A stretch of 64,000 bases of DNA from Terebella lapidaria (GCA_949152475.1 OX424555.1:73051499-73115498), one strand, 5' to 3'; counted from the stretch's first letter, positions 37,142 through 63,799 are shown. The notes: a model not told the origin generated them from the letters alone. Program-made: numbers and translations.

Positions 37142-40100
37142 TTCTACATACTTGGGTAAATTGATCCCTGTATTTTGGATGTACATGTATTTCCATGCAC
37201 ATTCAATGTCTGTAGTAGGGTTTCATGGTGGCCCAGTCCTGGTGTTCCTTGAGTAAATTCATCATGATGTACAGAATCCATGGTGACAGGGATACTCAGA
37301 TGAAGGCCGAAATAGTTCATACATTTTATTTTTTGGTGTGTGTATGGCCAAAACAAATTGTAAGTATTGTCAAACATGTTCACTTTTTGTGACCATGGTA
37401 ATTTATGTGTACAATACATTTATTGAGGAACAGCCTGATTGCATCATGATCTAGCATACAGCATTATGGTTATGTACAAATGCTGTTATTTTTTATGTCA
37501 GTTATTCTTGGCAACTAATATAGAGCAAAGAATGAACTGACCAGTTGGATAAGTCTGTGTGCCTATGATAAAAGTGAAGCAATAAATGAAACTAATCTCA
37601 AACAACTTGTAATCAAGAATCAAATTAACGATGGATTTAATACTTGTGTTTCATGCTTGGTAGGTAATACTAGGTATATTAATTTACCGTATTTTATAAA
37701 TTAAAAATTTTGATTAATCACTTTTAAAAATTCCACTTGTACATGTTCATGTATATGTTGGCATGGCAGAACCATTCACAATATTAATAATGAAAAATAT
37801 GTTCTAAAAATATGTTTTCAGATATTTATTAGTATTATTTAACCTCGGTATTGAAGATTTATATGACAGCCTGAGCAGTATACTGACTTGTTCTTTTGAG
37901 CTTCTATGAACATGAGGAAAGCAATGTGCACCTTGTAGGTGTGTTACACATGACTGCACACACAGTCCAGGCAGGTGCATGTAGCATGTGGCACACAAGA
38001 TTCCTGTAAACAAAGTATATCTGCTTGTTCTCACTTATTCAGCTTATTTGTCATACATATTCCCCTTCCAGACAATAAAATGAATGTTCCATAGGTGTAC
38101 AAGGGTTAAAAAGTAGCCCCCTTGGAAAGGAACCTGTGACCATGATGGATTTTTTGTTCAGTTCTCACAGCAGAGTCAACTTCAAAAATCCATTGTATGG
38201 TTTTGAGGCGAAAATCTAAAATAGTAAGGCTCGGCTCATAGATTTGGGTATGTGGCAATTGTTGGAAAAATAGTTAGCATATTTATTAATGTATATTCCT
38301 ATGTGTACGGCGACGCGTAAAATTGTGTAATTTAACCTTGTCATTTTGCATCCTAAAATTTGATTAAATACTTAGAAATTCTTCTTCAATATAATATTGC
38401 TTGCTCAAATGCTATTTCTAGGCCTTTTTCCCCATATTGGGTTTGATGAAAATAATTTAGTAATATTCAAAGCTGCAATATTTACTGTGCTACACACAAA
38501 AATGATGGGTATTTCTGAATCTTAAAGACCTAGTAGCATGCCGATGAACGTGCTTTTCACTTAGTCTATTATGAAAAGTTTTCAATGAATTTGAACGAAT
38601 TTTACAAATACAATCAATGGGTTTCGAGATATTGAACCAATTATGCACTCCTTCCGTAAATTGCCGAAGATTTTGATCCATATTTTAGTGTGGGTCACGT
38701 GGTTGGTGACGTCAGTTGAGGCAGACCTGACAGTACATGTAGCCAGCAAGGTAAACTCCATGTCGCATATTCATTCCCCTGATGTATGTTTGGCAATTCA
38801 AGTGAACGGGTGAGATGGCAGAAATACGGCATTCCTTGTCTTGATATTTAGAATCAGCACTATTTATTCACCCAGAATAGAGGTTTGTTGAATTGCAAGA
38901 TGTCCAGTATTTGCTAGTTTCTGCGTGTTTTCTGTTGAATCGCATGCATTCTGAAGTGATTTTCCGTCTTTAAGCTGGCCGCCAAATTACGTATTTTACT
39001 TTTTCGGCGAGCCATCAAAGCACATCCTGTCTCAACTGACGTCACGGTTAGGGAAATTGCCGAAGCTATTTCTTTCATCCGCTGGAGCAGGCGATTGCAA
39101 TACTGGCTCAATATACTCCATTATAATTATGTCGCTGTTATTAGTTAGCAATCAACGCGAACACCTTTTTTATCACCAAATATCCACAATGTCTTGATGT
39201 GAACAGGAATAAAAATATATAATGGTACCTTGCTACTATGACTTTAACTAATCTTCAAAGATTACGTCTACAACGACCAACTTACAAGCATATTTCCATT
39301 TTCCATTACATCACACAAGTTAAAGCTATAATCACTTTTAGAATTGACAAAATTTATTCATTCTGGGATAGCTTTATTTTGTCTATAGAATGAGAAATTG
39401 TACAAATTTGGTTCTGAAAATGTGTATTACGTGTCTAAATTGAGTTTCCGAATCAAGATTTGCATCATTTTTTTCCTGAAAGCGGCCCGCCTTTTGGGCG
39501 AGTTCTATACACAGTCTCATGACGTCATTGGTATTTGTTTAGATACTGTCATTCTCTATCCACTGTTTTCATGCACGATCAACGGCAATTTTCTGAGTGT
39601 CTGTTGTCGAACTGTGCATATTTCCTACATATTCCCGACTATCTCGAGATGTCCTTTCAATTTTGCGTGACAAAATAGAATGCTAAATTTGGTTGATTTT
39701 AAAAGTGATTCCAACTTTAAGCTCTAGACTAGAACATTTAATTCCATAAAGCCAATCTATAATCTTTGGTTGACATTACCTTGGGTTTATTGGCCAGCGC
39801 GTGGCGCTGGTCTTCTAAGTTTGGGTAAAAACAGACCCACGGAGGGTAGGTATGGGCGGCCCGGTCCTGCTATCATTTGTTTTCAATATAATAATCTCAA
39901 CAAAAAGATCACAGCACTTTCAAAAATAATATTTCTGATTGTTTCAATGAGGTTTACATTTTCATCTTGTGAATAAACGCAAATACTCTGAGAGCTTTGC
40001 GATATGTTTGGATGGTTTATCGTAATACATACGCATACAGTAGCTCAACATAAATATTGAGCTAAATTTCTGAAGTTGACAGAACAAGTACGAAAGATTG

Positions 40101-42363
40101 ACAACTTTCATAGTTTCCGACATAAAAGTGATAAAATGTGATGGAAAATATGGTTTTTAGACCAAAATAGACACATAAACTATGAATTTGATCCAAAACA
40201 TTGGGCAACAATAAACCATTGAAAGTTTGAACTCGGATATACATGTATAGATATGTTCTTCTTCGTTTATAATAAGGAGAATAATGAGCAATTTAACCTA
40301 TTAAAATTAAGGTTATTAATCACACAAACTTTCCCATCCTAACTTACATATTTCCGCTGGCCACAAAAATAATTCTCTCCACTGTAGGTTACTGTAGGTT
40401 AGGGTACACAAAGTTCAATTGGTGTGAAGTTCCAAGTCACTGAAAGGGTGATCATAACGCACGCTTCCTTTAAGCTCATAGTACACATCCAAGATCAACC
40501 ACAGTGATCAAGTGACAAATTGAATACAAATATTTATGCAGACATGTGGTTTAAGTGCTCAAGGTACAACGAGGTAAGGTAATGTACACGGTACGTAAGC
40601 GAGAATAATCCGTTGCTTACAGAGCACACGTTTCACGACCGTTCGATGGTCTTCAAGCGCATAATCATGAGCATAAATCTTATTTATTTACTTCATACTT
40701 CATAATAATTGCTATAAAAGCGGTCGACGCGCAATTATTCCTTGAGCTATAACAAAATAATTAGAGTGTGAAAATTGAAGTGTAACAGCAATTCGAGAAA
40801 TTTTATGCCAAAGATGAAGAAAATCCTCATTTGAGGAAGGTGTCTAAACGTTTACATTCCAAAACGGACGTCGATGGCTTAGCACGAAACCTGCATAAAA
40901 AGCTAGCAATAAACATGTAGAGGGTACTGCTGCAATAACACACATACCTAAATTTGCCTTGTGTGCGAGCCATGAATATCGCATAGCTTATCGTGGAAAC
41001 ACTTTTCGAAGGTAATCACCTTCCACCATCGCCAAAGTGGGTTCTTGTCAAGTATATGTCCACGGTACTCTTACTTGTGAGTAATCTGTACCGAGGTTCT
41101 GGGGGCATCGCATCATGATAGCCGGTATCATAACGGTAACAAAGAGAACGAATATAGAGATCTAGACATAAAGGCTTGAAGACAACACGACGTGCTGCCT
41201 TCCCTGTGGAATGAAATAATTATACAGCTACCTGTACATTGTATATAGTATCTTATTTCAATGAACACAACTAAGCGTCAGGAAATGTAGTAAAAGACAT
41301 GTGTCGCCTCTTAGCAGTGCACAGCTCGATTCCAATGTGGGGAATGGGAAGTTTATTTGTGTTTGTATTCCTGTAGACATACATACTGCAATTATAATCA
41401 GTGTTCTGTGAATAAACAAGATCAGGGACTTTCCAGACTCAAAGTGAAACAATTTTTAGACCCTTTCCAGACCCAGATTAATTCGGAACCCCTATGCACG
41501 ATAGCTAGTTAATATAATCTCCACATGCTACTAACATAAGTTTAATTTGTACGCTTAGGCTCCATTATTCACATCTATATATATAGTATTTGACTTGTAA
41601 AACAACATTTTTTTGGGTGAAACATTTCGTCAAACTGCATCGAACGGGAAAACTCGCTATAAAATATATTTCCGCAAAGCATTGTGCATTTTGTAATTAG
41701 TTTTGAGTAGAAAATCCATACAGAGAACAACGGTGTTTTAACCACTCGTCCCCTTTTGACTGTTGACTGTCATACCTATATACTTCCATAAAGATTGTGT
41801 AGATTGGAAGAGTTTCATATGTCTTTATGCAAATGCCTTTATGTCCATTCGATCATGTTCAAAACTTCATGTTCGCAAGTATACTGGGAGTACATCGGTA
41901 GATAAGAAGAGATCCGTTACGTGCACAAATATTTTTTGACAAACTTTTTTGCCCCCGACCATTATCACAATTAGAATGGTCAGTAATACGTCCGCGTTCA
42001 AAATGACATCTTTCGGAACAGTGCTCAAGCCCTGGTGATATCAACAAGCCATCCCCACGGAGTCGGGGAATTCCAGGGGAGCCGCTGTCTGATCGGTCAA
42101 ATCTTTCGAAGTACTCGCAATATTTTGCGGTTGTCAGGCATGAAGAAAATTTGAGAACAATTCACAAAACTGGACTATATATTTTTTCAGTGATTGCCTC
42201 CATCTGCTTGTTGACACTAAAATTTTCAAAACAAATGCTGTGGCACTATTGCAGTACCGGACCAACGCATCTATCCATGGGCCGTTTTAATCGTATTTGA
42301 GTATAATACGATTAAATACGCCTGATGGAGGCGACAATAATCACTCTACCAGGCATAATATGA
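37142..42363. other. No gene recognised
   Basis: About 5.2 kb without a supported gene. Three TGACGTCA palindromes occur near 38707, 39038 and 39518. ORFs of 60-90 codons (for example 37804-38034 minus, 38490-38681 minus, 39398-39670 plus) carry no recognised domain. A GACATTACCTT stretch near 39772 matches the right flank of the P-like element, but no terminal repeat is next to it. Confidence 0.45.
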
Positions 42364-42897
42364 GACGAGGAGGTTCTAAGAACATGTAATTTTAATTTCA
42401 CTTTCGGATACATAGACGATGTATTGTCGCTGAATAATCCCAAGTTTGGTGATTATTTGGATGTCATATATCCTAAGGAACTTGAAATTAAGGATACTAC
42501 AGTCTCCGCTAATTTTTCGAATTATCTGGACCTGAGGTTGGAGACTGATAATGATTCTAACCTGTCAACTAGATTATATGACAAACGTGATGATTTCCAT
42601 TTTTCCATAGTCAATTTTCCTTTTCTAAGCAGCAACATTCCTGTGTCACCAGCATATGGTGTGTTTGTTTCTCAACTTATGCGCTATTCCAGAGCTAGTT
42701 GCAAATATGAGGACTCTGTTTATCGAAGTGCCCAGCTAGTCTCTAAACTGCTGCGACAAGAATATGTTTTACCAAGACTTATAGCTGCCTTTAGGAAATT
42801 CTATGGACGTCATCATGATCTGGTTGATAAATATACCAAATCCATGGCTGCCATGCAACTAGATTTATTTTTCAAGTTAATTCTGGGGAATTCATGA
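42364..42897 (+). pseudogene. Reverse transcriptase C-terminal fragment (5'-truncated retroelement)
   Basis: An open frame of ~177 codons containing the RT catalytic box FGYIDDVLS (YIDD at 42409-42420). It continues with KELEIKDTT, YLDLRLE, LYDKRDDFHFSIVNFPF, SSNIPVSPAYGVFVSQLMRY and FYGRHHDLVDKY, a conserved order I recognise from an invertebrate retroelement RT family. All upstream RT motifs are missing: the frame is closed by a stop at 42361-42363, and the sequence before that is unrelated. It is therefore a dead, 5'-truncated copy. I am not certain whether the family is non-LTR or Penelope-like. Downstream, to about 43010, GGGTGCCACTAGTGGGGCAG looks like its 3' untranslated tail. Confidence 0.85.
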
Positions 42898-43010
42898 CGG
42901 GTGCCACTAGTGGGGCAGAAAATGCTCACTCTTTCCGGAACACCTGATTTCACCTCCTAATGGCCATTTTTGGAGGTTCATGAGTTTCCCTGTCATTTTT
43001 GTTTTCTCTC

Positions 43011-44339
43011 ACTTCGTATGCCTGCTTATCATTAAGATGCAGCATACATGTTTTCTGGCATACATGTTACTGTGCAAAAAAATCATGCTGTAATGATATG
43101 AGCAAGCCAATAAATACGGTCATATGTGTTGAAATACAAAAATTGTCTTTACCTGAATGCATAATGCCAGTTTTAATCAGGCCAGGTTATGTTGAAGATG
43201 TAAAATTTGACGAAAATTGATATTGGCTGTCAGGTTCATTTAGCGACAACTTCTAGTTATGTTCCCGTGTATGTGACCCCACTTTTCCTTCATTTCTTGG
43301 TATAATGAGGACTCAATCAATCTATGGAATTCTATTCCTCGATTACTAGTTACTTCCTCGATTACTGTACATCTCAAAGACAATTAGGAAGAGTATGAAT
43401 AAAAAGGTAGTATCAGTTCCTATGTTACCATTGGCAATCGGAACCGAATTGAGAGAGACCCGAATTTAAGCTACGATGTGAATGTGACTTGTCACACACG
43501 ACTCTCCTCAACTAGAAATGTATATTGTGTTCGTTATCCGTCAAGAGTACCATACAACACATTCGGATTTGACAGCGTTTTGAAAACAGCTTGTGTGATA
43601 TCAGAGTGTGTTGTAACACGATCTATATTCGATAAATAAACATCTGGAGCGCCGTTGTGAGTATTGGGGACTCTACTTATCTTGTGAATCCACAGTTGTA
43701 CATATGAGAAGTCGTTTATAGTTGTGTCCGTTACGTTTTGTAGCGTACGTTATGTGAGAAAATATTTGACACTCCGAAACACTGACTTTGTATTCAGCGC
43801 CGTTACGCAGCAGAAGACACATTCAACAGAGCGGAAGTGTGAAATGCCCTTGCCTGAAACACCGACGACACTTTTTTTTTACTATAAATGGGTGTCAGAA
43901 AACAAGAAACGGTTTTTAAAAGATGTGTAGTTCGTACGTTATCTGCTGACGGAAATGAACAAAATGTGTTATAAAACACGAAATTTATTTTTCTATGTGA
44001 GATATGTGTGTGAGTTGATTTATTTATTGTAAGCACAACAGTTGCACTACATAAATAACATATACGTGCAAGCTAAATATTATTTAATAGTTCATTAAAT
44101 ATAGCCTACGTTGAACATCAAGAAAAAATTTGACGGAATTGAGTAACGTACTGTGACACACTAACTCCTTCTGCTATTATTCAAACATCAAAACCCAAGA
44201 TATGAAACAATTTAAAACTGATCCTAAACATTCCTTGAGCTATACTGTACGTTTAAAATGGCATAATGTTGTGTATTTGTCATTATCTAATCTCTAGAAG
44301 GGACCGCCCCTCATTTGTCCACTTTTTTCAGTTTAAACA
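43011..44339. other. No gene recognised
   Basis: AT-rich, with short ORFs only (42999-43220, 43724-43930 plus; 43803-44036 minus). None has a recognisable domain. Confidence 0.45.
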
Positions 44340-44945
44340 GATATAAAAATCTCAGATTATACTCTGATTTTTTTAACTTTACACCGGTTTTTGACGATAA
44401 TTTTGTGATGCTGAATCGTATCGCTCTATAATTTGGCATACTTCAACTGGGAGTCAAACGGCAATTTTGTACCAAATTTCAGACTCCTATCACAAAAATT
44501 GAAGAAGTTCGCTATCTACCCCAATGTTAAATTTCAACCCAACACGGGATCTCGAGAGTCTGAGCATAATCGAGAATTTGGTCCTGTTCACATTCATTAG
44601 GATTCATGTATTATTGTCATTTTGGACTGGAAGACACACTGGAATGTATTCTACTCAAACATGTCGATTTCGAAAGATTTCACCATTACAAAACCGAGCA
44701 AATGCACAAAATTGTGTGCGGACCCAGAAATTAAATGATAGGGCTAAATTTAACATTGGGGTAGATTGCCAACTTTTTCAATTTTCGCGATAGAAGTTCG
44801 AAACTCGGTACTAAATTGTCGTTTGACTCCCATGTGAAGTATGCCAAGTTATAGAGTTATACCATTTAGCATCGCAAAAATATCAGCAAAAAACAGTGTA
44901 AACGAGTTAGAAAAATCAGAGTATAGATCTATAACTTTCAATTAT
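44340..44945. repeat. Fold-back (inverted-repeat) element
   Basis: Arms 44340-44533 and 44746-44945 are inverted copies of each other, with scattered substitutions and a few indels. Shared blocks are TATACTCTGATTTTT, TTGGCATACTTCA, TGGGAGTCAAACG and CTACCCCAATGTTAAATTT. A ~210-bp unique centre separates them. The RNA or single strand could form a ~190-bp stem. No target duplication was identified and there is no coding capacity beyond a chance 89-codon ORF across the loop. Confidence 0.85.
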
Positions 44946-45059
44946 ATTCAGTTTATTTGGAACATTGTTTGTAACTAAGTGGTGTAAAAAAACAGTGCAT
45001 ACTTATTATTATGACAAAATGGTAGTTGGTTTTAATGCTAAAAGTGGCACTGCACCCTC

Positions 45060-45090
45060 CCCCGCTCCACCCCCCCCCCCCCCCCCCCCA
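45060..45090 (+). repeat. Poly-C tract
   Basis: A run of about 20 C (45070-45089) inside a C-rich stretch. Similar runs occur at 15959-15973, 46586-46597, 50210-50222 and 62790-62807. Confidence 0.9.
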
Positions 45091-45227
45091 AAGAAGAAAA
45101 AGGCCATATAATCGATCACTCATCAGTTTGAGTTTGCATTCATTTCGGTTCAGTTCAGAATCGGGTCACACTTCTATGGCTTGATCCGATGAGAAAAACA
45201 AAACACGGACAACGACAATCAGAGACT

Positions 45228-46640
45228 GCATACCCTCGCCCTCCAGATTTAGTCACTAAAATTAAAGCTGATAACCATTGCATTTGCAACGTGGGCGATA
45301 ATCGGGGATTTTGGTCATACGACAATTGGTCATATACCAAATGTTTGGGAATTGGCCATAGAAATATACAAAAATCATGGGAGAATTATTCTTCAATAAA
45401 AGTAGAGCTCCTGTGATTTCTCTATTTTGACCATATTCTCGACCACAGCCTGAATTCTTGACGCTGACCTTCCAAACTTTGCAGGCTCACTCAGATTTAT
45501 ACTGCGTAAAATATTCTATTGAACATCTTCAGTGGTTTCTGAATTATTATTACTTGAAATATTAAAAATCGGTAATTTTCAGCTGATGACCCTTACTTCC
45601 CGACCCCGGGCGATAATGGGGAATTTCGATCGTACGACCATTGGTCAAATAGCAAGTGATGGAGAATTGACCACAGAAAAACACAAAATTATTAGGGATA
45701 ATTAATCATGAATATAAACGGAGTTATCGCAGCTTTTCGATTCTGACCTCTTCTGTGACCTTGACCTTGTCGTTTATTATTGAGCTGTAAAATATTCAAC
45801 GTACTGTTTCTATTATCAAGGCACATCCCATGGACGAAAACGGTTTTGATAACTAACTTGATAACAGATTGATAACTGGCTACACAATATGGTCTCGAAT
45901 CTCAGAACATTCACAAGTCGTAAAATCGTAACCCCCAACTTTTCGACATCGGGCGTTAATTGAGAGTTTTGGTCCTAAAACCATCGGTTGTGCGCCATAC
46001 GATTGGGGATTGGCCAAAGAAAAATACAAAAAAGGTTCAAACATTATTATTGATTAGAACCGGAGTTATAGCCAATTATTTGATTTTCTCTTCTCTGTTG
46101 CCATGGCAACCGTTTTAATCCGATTTCGACAAAGTTCGAAAGGGATGGAGTCACTACCATAGCACTCCAGCCCTATAAATTTCAGATCGATCGGACCGTT
46201 TGCCTACGAGTTATAAGCGCAGACATTTGCACTGAAACGTCGCTGGCAAAAAAAAAAAACGAAATCGTGACCCCCAATTTTTCGACATTAGGCGATAATG
46301 GAGACTTTTCGTCGTACGACCATCGGTCGTAACCATACGATCGAGAATTGGCCAAAGAAAAATACAAAAATAGTTGGAAAAATTTTTACCAAGTGGAACC
46401 GGAGTTAGAGCCAATTATGTGATTTTCACTTTTTTCCGTTGCAATGGCAACCGTTTTCATCCGATTTTGACCAAATTTGGGGAGGACCGAGTCACTGACA
46501 TACCGCTTCATCCCCATAAATTTCACATCGATCGGATCATTTTTTTCCCGAATTATGCCCGCGGACATACCCAAATGCAATACCCTCGCTCCTCCCCCCC
46601 CCCCCTCTACGGGGCGAGGGTAATAGGCGATCACACTCCA
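45228..46640. repeat. Dispersed repeat family B, four diverged tandem units
   Basis: Units of ~315-345 bp start near 45290, 45606, 45950 and 46286, each opening with a GGGCGATAATGGGGA-like block. Each continues with a TCGTACGACCATTGGTC-like block, GAATTGGCCAAAGAAAAATA and CCGGAGTTATAGCCAATTAT. The last two units add GTTGCCATGGCAACCGTTTT and a GATCGGA block. CATACCCTCGC-like words border the array on both sides. The unit at 45606-45800 is the uninterrupted version of the family copy split by the 869-2848 element. Confidence 0.8.
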
Positions 46641-46740
46641 TACTATAAAATTGACTTTATTGCGTTTCGTGCAAGTATCCATTAATTGCAGATTGAAATA
46701 CGTTCCATACATTCTTGGCCGCCGATATGACAATTGTTAT

Positions 46741-47339
46741 GATTGTAGGGAACGTATACAGGTACTAAAGTTATTTCGAAAAATAACTTTGTATACACTA
46801 ATGTGTGTATATAGGTTATTTTGACTATTCATATTGAGTCACTGATAAATACAGACAATCAGCTAAATTCAAAGGACAGAACCTAACAAATTTGTGAATC
46901 GTTTTTATGATAATTGGCGTGAGACTGTTATCAACATTGGAGCATGAATATGTCCAAAATGGCCATACGTCTCATAGTGGAAAATCGTCAACACTCCCAA
47001 TAAAAAGTACCCTCGATATTCGGATCATTCACAATTTGACACCACAAACTGCTTGTTATTCAATGAGATCATTTTTGTTGTTTCAACTTTGAGGCAACTT
47101 TTACGGAAGTAATTGCGTTGAATGTCACCACCCAGGAAATCTACAAAACGCTATGCATTTTACATTGATCAGTTGCAAAGAATGTATATTATTGTGCATA
47201 AGATTCTACCCAGAAAATTCACAAAACAACATGCATTTTGATCTAAGGCAAAATATATTGTGTATATATTACATGAAGCTGGTAATACGTTGGCTACGAC
47301 TAGTAGCTTATTAGGTGTGCATGCAACGCCACATGGTCC
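46741..47339 (-). other. 3' side of the guanylyl cyclase gene
   Basis: The segment downstream of the cyclase stop codon probably contains its 3' untranslated region. On the minus strand an AATAAA lies at 46656-46661, about 680 nt past the stop; none nearer was noticed. The end of the transcript cannot be placed from sequence alone. Confidence 0.35.
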
Positions 47340-60842
<13,503 letters not shown>

Positions 60843-61389
60843 ATCCCAGCGTGAAATGTTCCCTCAAACTAATGTCTTGACTTCAAATTCCTATATCCAT
60901 TCGACGCATCATGTATCGACGTAGGGATTTTATGGGCCATCAAAGTGGGCAGGACACTAGTCAGTTTGCAACACCCGAGATAGCCTGAATCGGCGGAGAC
61001 ATACAGGATGAAATGTCTACTAATTCCTGTATGCTGTGATATATAGTTGTTTCATTAGTGGTGAATGGAACGGCCTCGCTGTCTTTTATGCCCTGTATTC
61101 TATTGATCGAGAACCGCCCAGCCCATCCCGTCTGCCTTCCAGTCAGCTAATTCCAAATAGCCTTCGTTCGAACATAACCAAGTGTCCATTTCTTCACGTT
61201 GATGGTTTTATGCGCATCTTATACGTTAAACCATAGTATTGCATATATAACAAGTAATCAATAAAAACAATACGAAAAGCTGAAGTACCAAAATCTGAAT
61301 TTATTGTTTTGTATAATACATGTATGGTGAAAAAGCACCTGTCTTGTAAGCATAGTTATGGTAATCTCTTTTTTTACAAACAATATTTG
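60843..61389 (-). promoter_or_regulatory. Upstream region of the guanylyl cyclase gene
   Basis: The 5' side of the cyclase start codon. I see no convincing TATA box or initiator, so promoter placement is by position only. 61199-61290 is the source-like copy of a segment that reappears inside the repeat element at 61815-61905. Confidence 0.3.
61199..61290. repeat. Segment duplicated into the neighbouring element
   Basis: 92 bp beginning TTGATGGTTTTATGCGCATC. Repeated at 61815-61905 with two substitutions and one missing T. The copy at 61815 is embedded in the palindrome array; this one is outside the element. Confidence 0.9.
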
Positions 61390-62122
61390 TTGTACGGAGC
61401 CCCTGAGGTGACATACAAAAAATATTGATTAATCCATGGGCACGATTGAATAATTCGCACATGAAATACTAATTTGCAGGAACGAAATACTAATTCGTGG
61501 CCACGAAATACCAATTCGTGCACACAAATTGCTAATTCGTGTGCACGAATTGTTAAATCGTGCGCATGAATGTGGGCATTTAACAATGCGTGGGCACAAT
61601 TGAACAATTCCTGTGCAGAAATTACCAAATCGTTCGCACGATTTAACAATGTGTGGCCACGACTTAACAATCCGTGGGCACGATTTACTATTTCGTGTAA
61701 ATAGTTACAATCCAAAGCCATGAAATACTAATTCGTGCGGACAAATTGTTAAATTGTGCGCACAAATCATTAAATCGTGCCCACGGATTAGTTAAAGTAA
61801 TTCGTGCGCATGATTTGATGGTTTATGCGCATCTTATACGTTAAATCATAATATTGCATATATAACAAGTAATCAATAAAAACAATACGAAAAGCTGAAG
61901 TACCACACGAATTAGTATTTCATGGTCCTGAATTAGTATTTTGTGGCCACAAATTAGTATTTCATGCACACGAATTAGTATTTTGTGGCCACAAATTAGT
62001 ATTTCGTGCACACGAGTTGTTAAATCGTGAGCATGAATTATCAAATCATGCGCACGGATTATTAAATCATGTGCACGGATTAATTAATATGTTCGGTATG
62101 TCACCTCAGGGGCTCCGTACAA
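61390..62122. mobile_element. Inverted-repeat element with palindrome array
   Basis: Perfect 27-bp inverted ends TTGTACGGAGCCCCTGAGGT... (61390-61416 and 62096-62122) enclose a ~680-bp array. The array is built from short palindromic units such as TTCGTGCGCACGAATT and TTCGTGGCCACGAA, joined by TAGTATT or GTTAAA linkers. A 91-bp piece of neighbouring DNA (61815-61905) interrupts the array. No transposase. A TA at the outer edge of CGGAGCCCC on each side could be the target duplication if the true tip is CGGAG. The ORFs here merely translate the array. Confidence 0.8.
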
Positions 62123-62790
62123 AATGGATGTTGGGTGCCGAATTTATCATAAATAGAGTCGACGGAAAAAATCCGCAGAATACTACCACTTTGCTGTGAC
62201 AGGTGGTTCCGTAAATAAGAATCTCTCGATCGCGTCTGCCGTTCAGAGGTCTGTTTCTTTTCGACCTTAGAAGACCAGCGCTTTGAGGTAGCTAATTGTA
62301 TCTCGTATAATCATGATAATAAGTATAATTCTATAACAGTGTGTTGGGCGCAGGTGCCTTTCCTCCCTGCAGTTGCCGCACATAGTTATCAACCAATTAC
62401 GCTAACAGTAACATAGGGTATTAACCTAATGATATGGTAACAAATTAATGACAAATTGTGATTAAGCAAACACAGAAATGTTACCATTTTTCTATGTTTA
62501 TAAGAAGTACATAAAACATCCCTGGTGTAGTATATTTGAACTCTAGTAATGTTGACTAATATCGTTGCATACAGTATTCCCCATCACGTGAGCTCATCCC
62601 GCATCCATTGCGCACATAATCGTGATGTTGATCATTTCTAAATTAAACCCTGCAATCCCAACTATATTCAGTTGACAAACTATTACTATGAAGTCAATAT
62701 CATATCTTAAAATTTCCACGGCTTCGGATTTAGCTGAATGAAAAAAACATTAGAGAAATGCACGTCATCATATGCCCTACTCACAATTAC

Positions 62791-62821
<31 letters not shown>

Positions 62822-63799
62822 ACTTACACTCACACCCATAGACATATTTGAGAAAAATTATGAACATCTACGAAATTGGCCTTTTTTGACGAAGAAATGA
62901 TCGCCGATTCTGCAAACACGATTCACTAAAACATAGTATATACAAATATTTTATATACATGGACCGAAGGCATGTGGTGGTGAATTTATAAGAAAATATT
63001 TACAGTGAAGACAAACCATGACAAATAATATTTTTTCGTGGAATCGTATTAGAGACTGGTTTTACCTGCAAACTATCAACCACATCACCATTGATCCAAT
63101 GAATTCCACAGCACTGCATTCGATATCGTATTTCGTGTCGCCACCTGGTCACCTGGAAGGTGGACAAATTCTCGAGGCCGAAAAAATATTTATTGGATGT
63201 AGTTAAGCAGGTTTAGGTTTATATTAACTGTACGATTCTCCCTTGGTTTTCACGGGCAGTTCGCCCACTAGAGAATAGGCCATCAGGTGCGAGCGATAAT
63301 AAGGGTTTCGTGACATTGACCGTCTATTATAGAGCAAGAAGACCGTTGAGTCATTGTCCTCAATATATGCCAGTACATGGACACATATGCATCGTTAAAA
63401 CTACTGTAGCGTTATCATCCCGATCACTCTAAAATGTATAGCATTTTTTGCTTTGTATTGTTTTATAATCTGTTAAATACTGCGATGAAATACGTGGTAC
63501 CAGTGTGACTCAATCTGATAAAATGTGATGTTAAGGCGGTTAGCTACTTTTGGGCCCAAGTAGAGGGGCTAAAATTTGAAATTCGTTTGATGATTTTCGG
63601 ATTTTCAAAAATATGATATTGTACTTTAAAAAACAGAAAATTCGGATTACCTATTTTGTTTAGTGTGGAATTATGGGTAATTTTGCCCCAAAATACCAGG
63701 AAACGGGTCATTTTGGGCCATTTTCACTATAATCAATATGTAATGAAAACCTGTGAATAGATATCTCTGAAATTTTGAGTGATTATCAACGAACCGCTG
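62123..63799. other. No gene recognised; poly-C/CA tract
   Basis: A C-run at 62790-62807 passes directly into a CA-run to about 62823. A 62-codon ORF (63018-63206) is featureless. No coding sequence is supported. Confidence 0.5.

Noticed and set aside
37804-38034. Cys-rich minus-strand frame (LCATCYMHLPGLCVQSC) resembling a piggyBac C-terminal zinc module
   Set aside because: The Cys spacing is only partly right, the terminal Cys-x-x-Tyr-His is missing and no transposase core or TTAA ends are nearby.
39760-39800. Possible second P-element insertion scar (TTGACATTACCTTG near 39770)
   Set aside because: No terminal inverted repeat or other P sequence is next to it. A 14-bp match to the right flank alone can be chance.
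61430-62060. CRISPR-like regular array
   Set aside because: Units are self-complementary with no distinct spacers, inside a eukaryotic inverted-repeat element.
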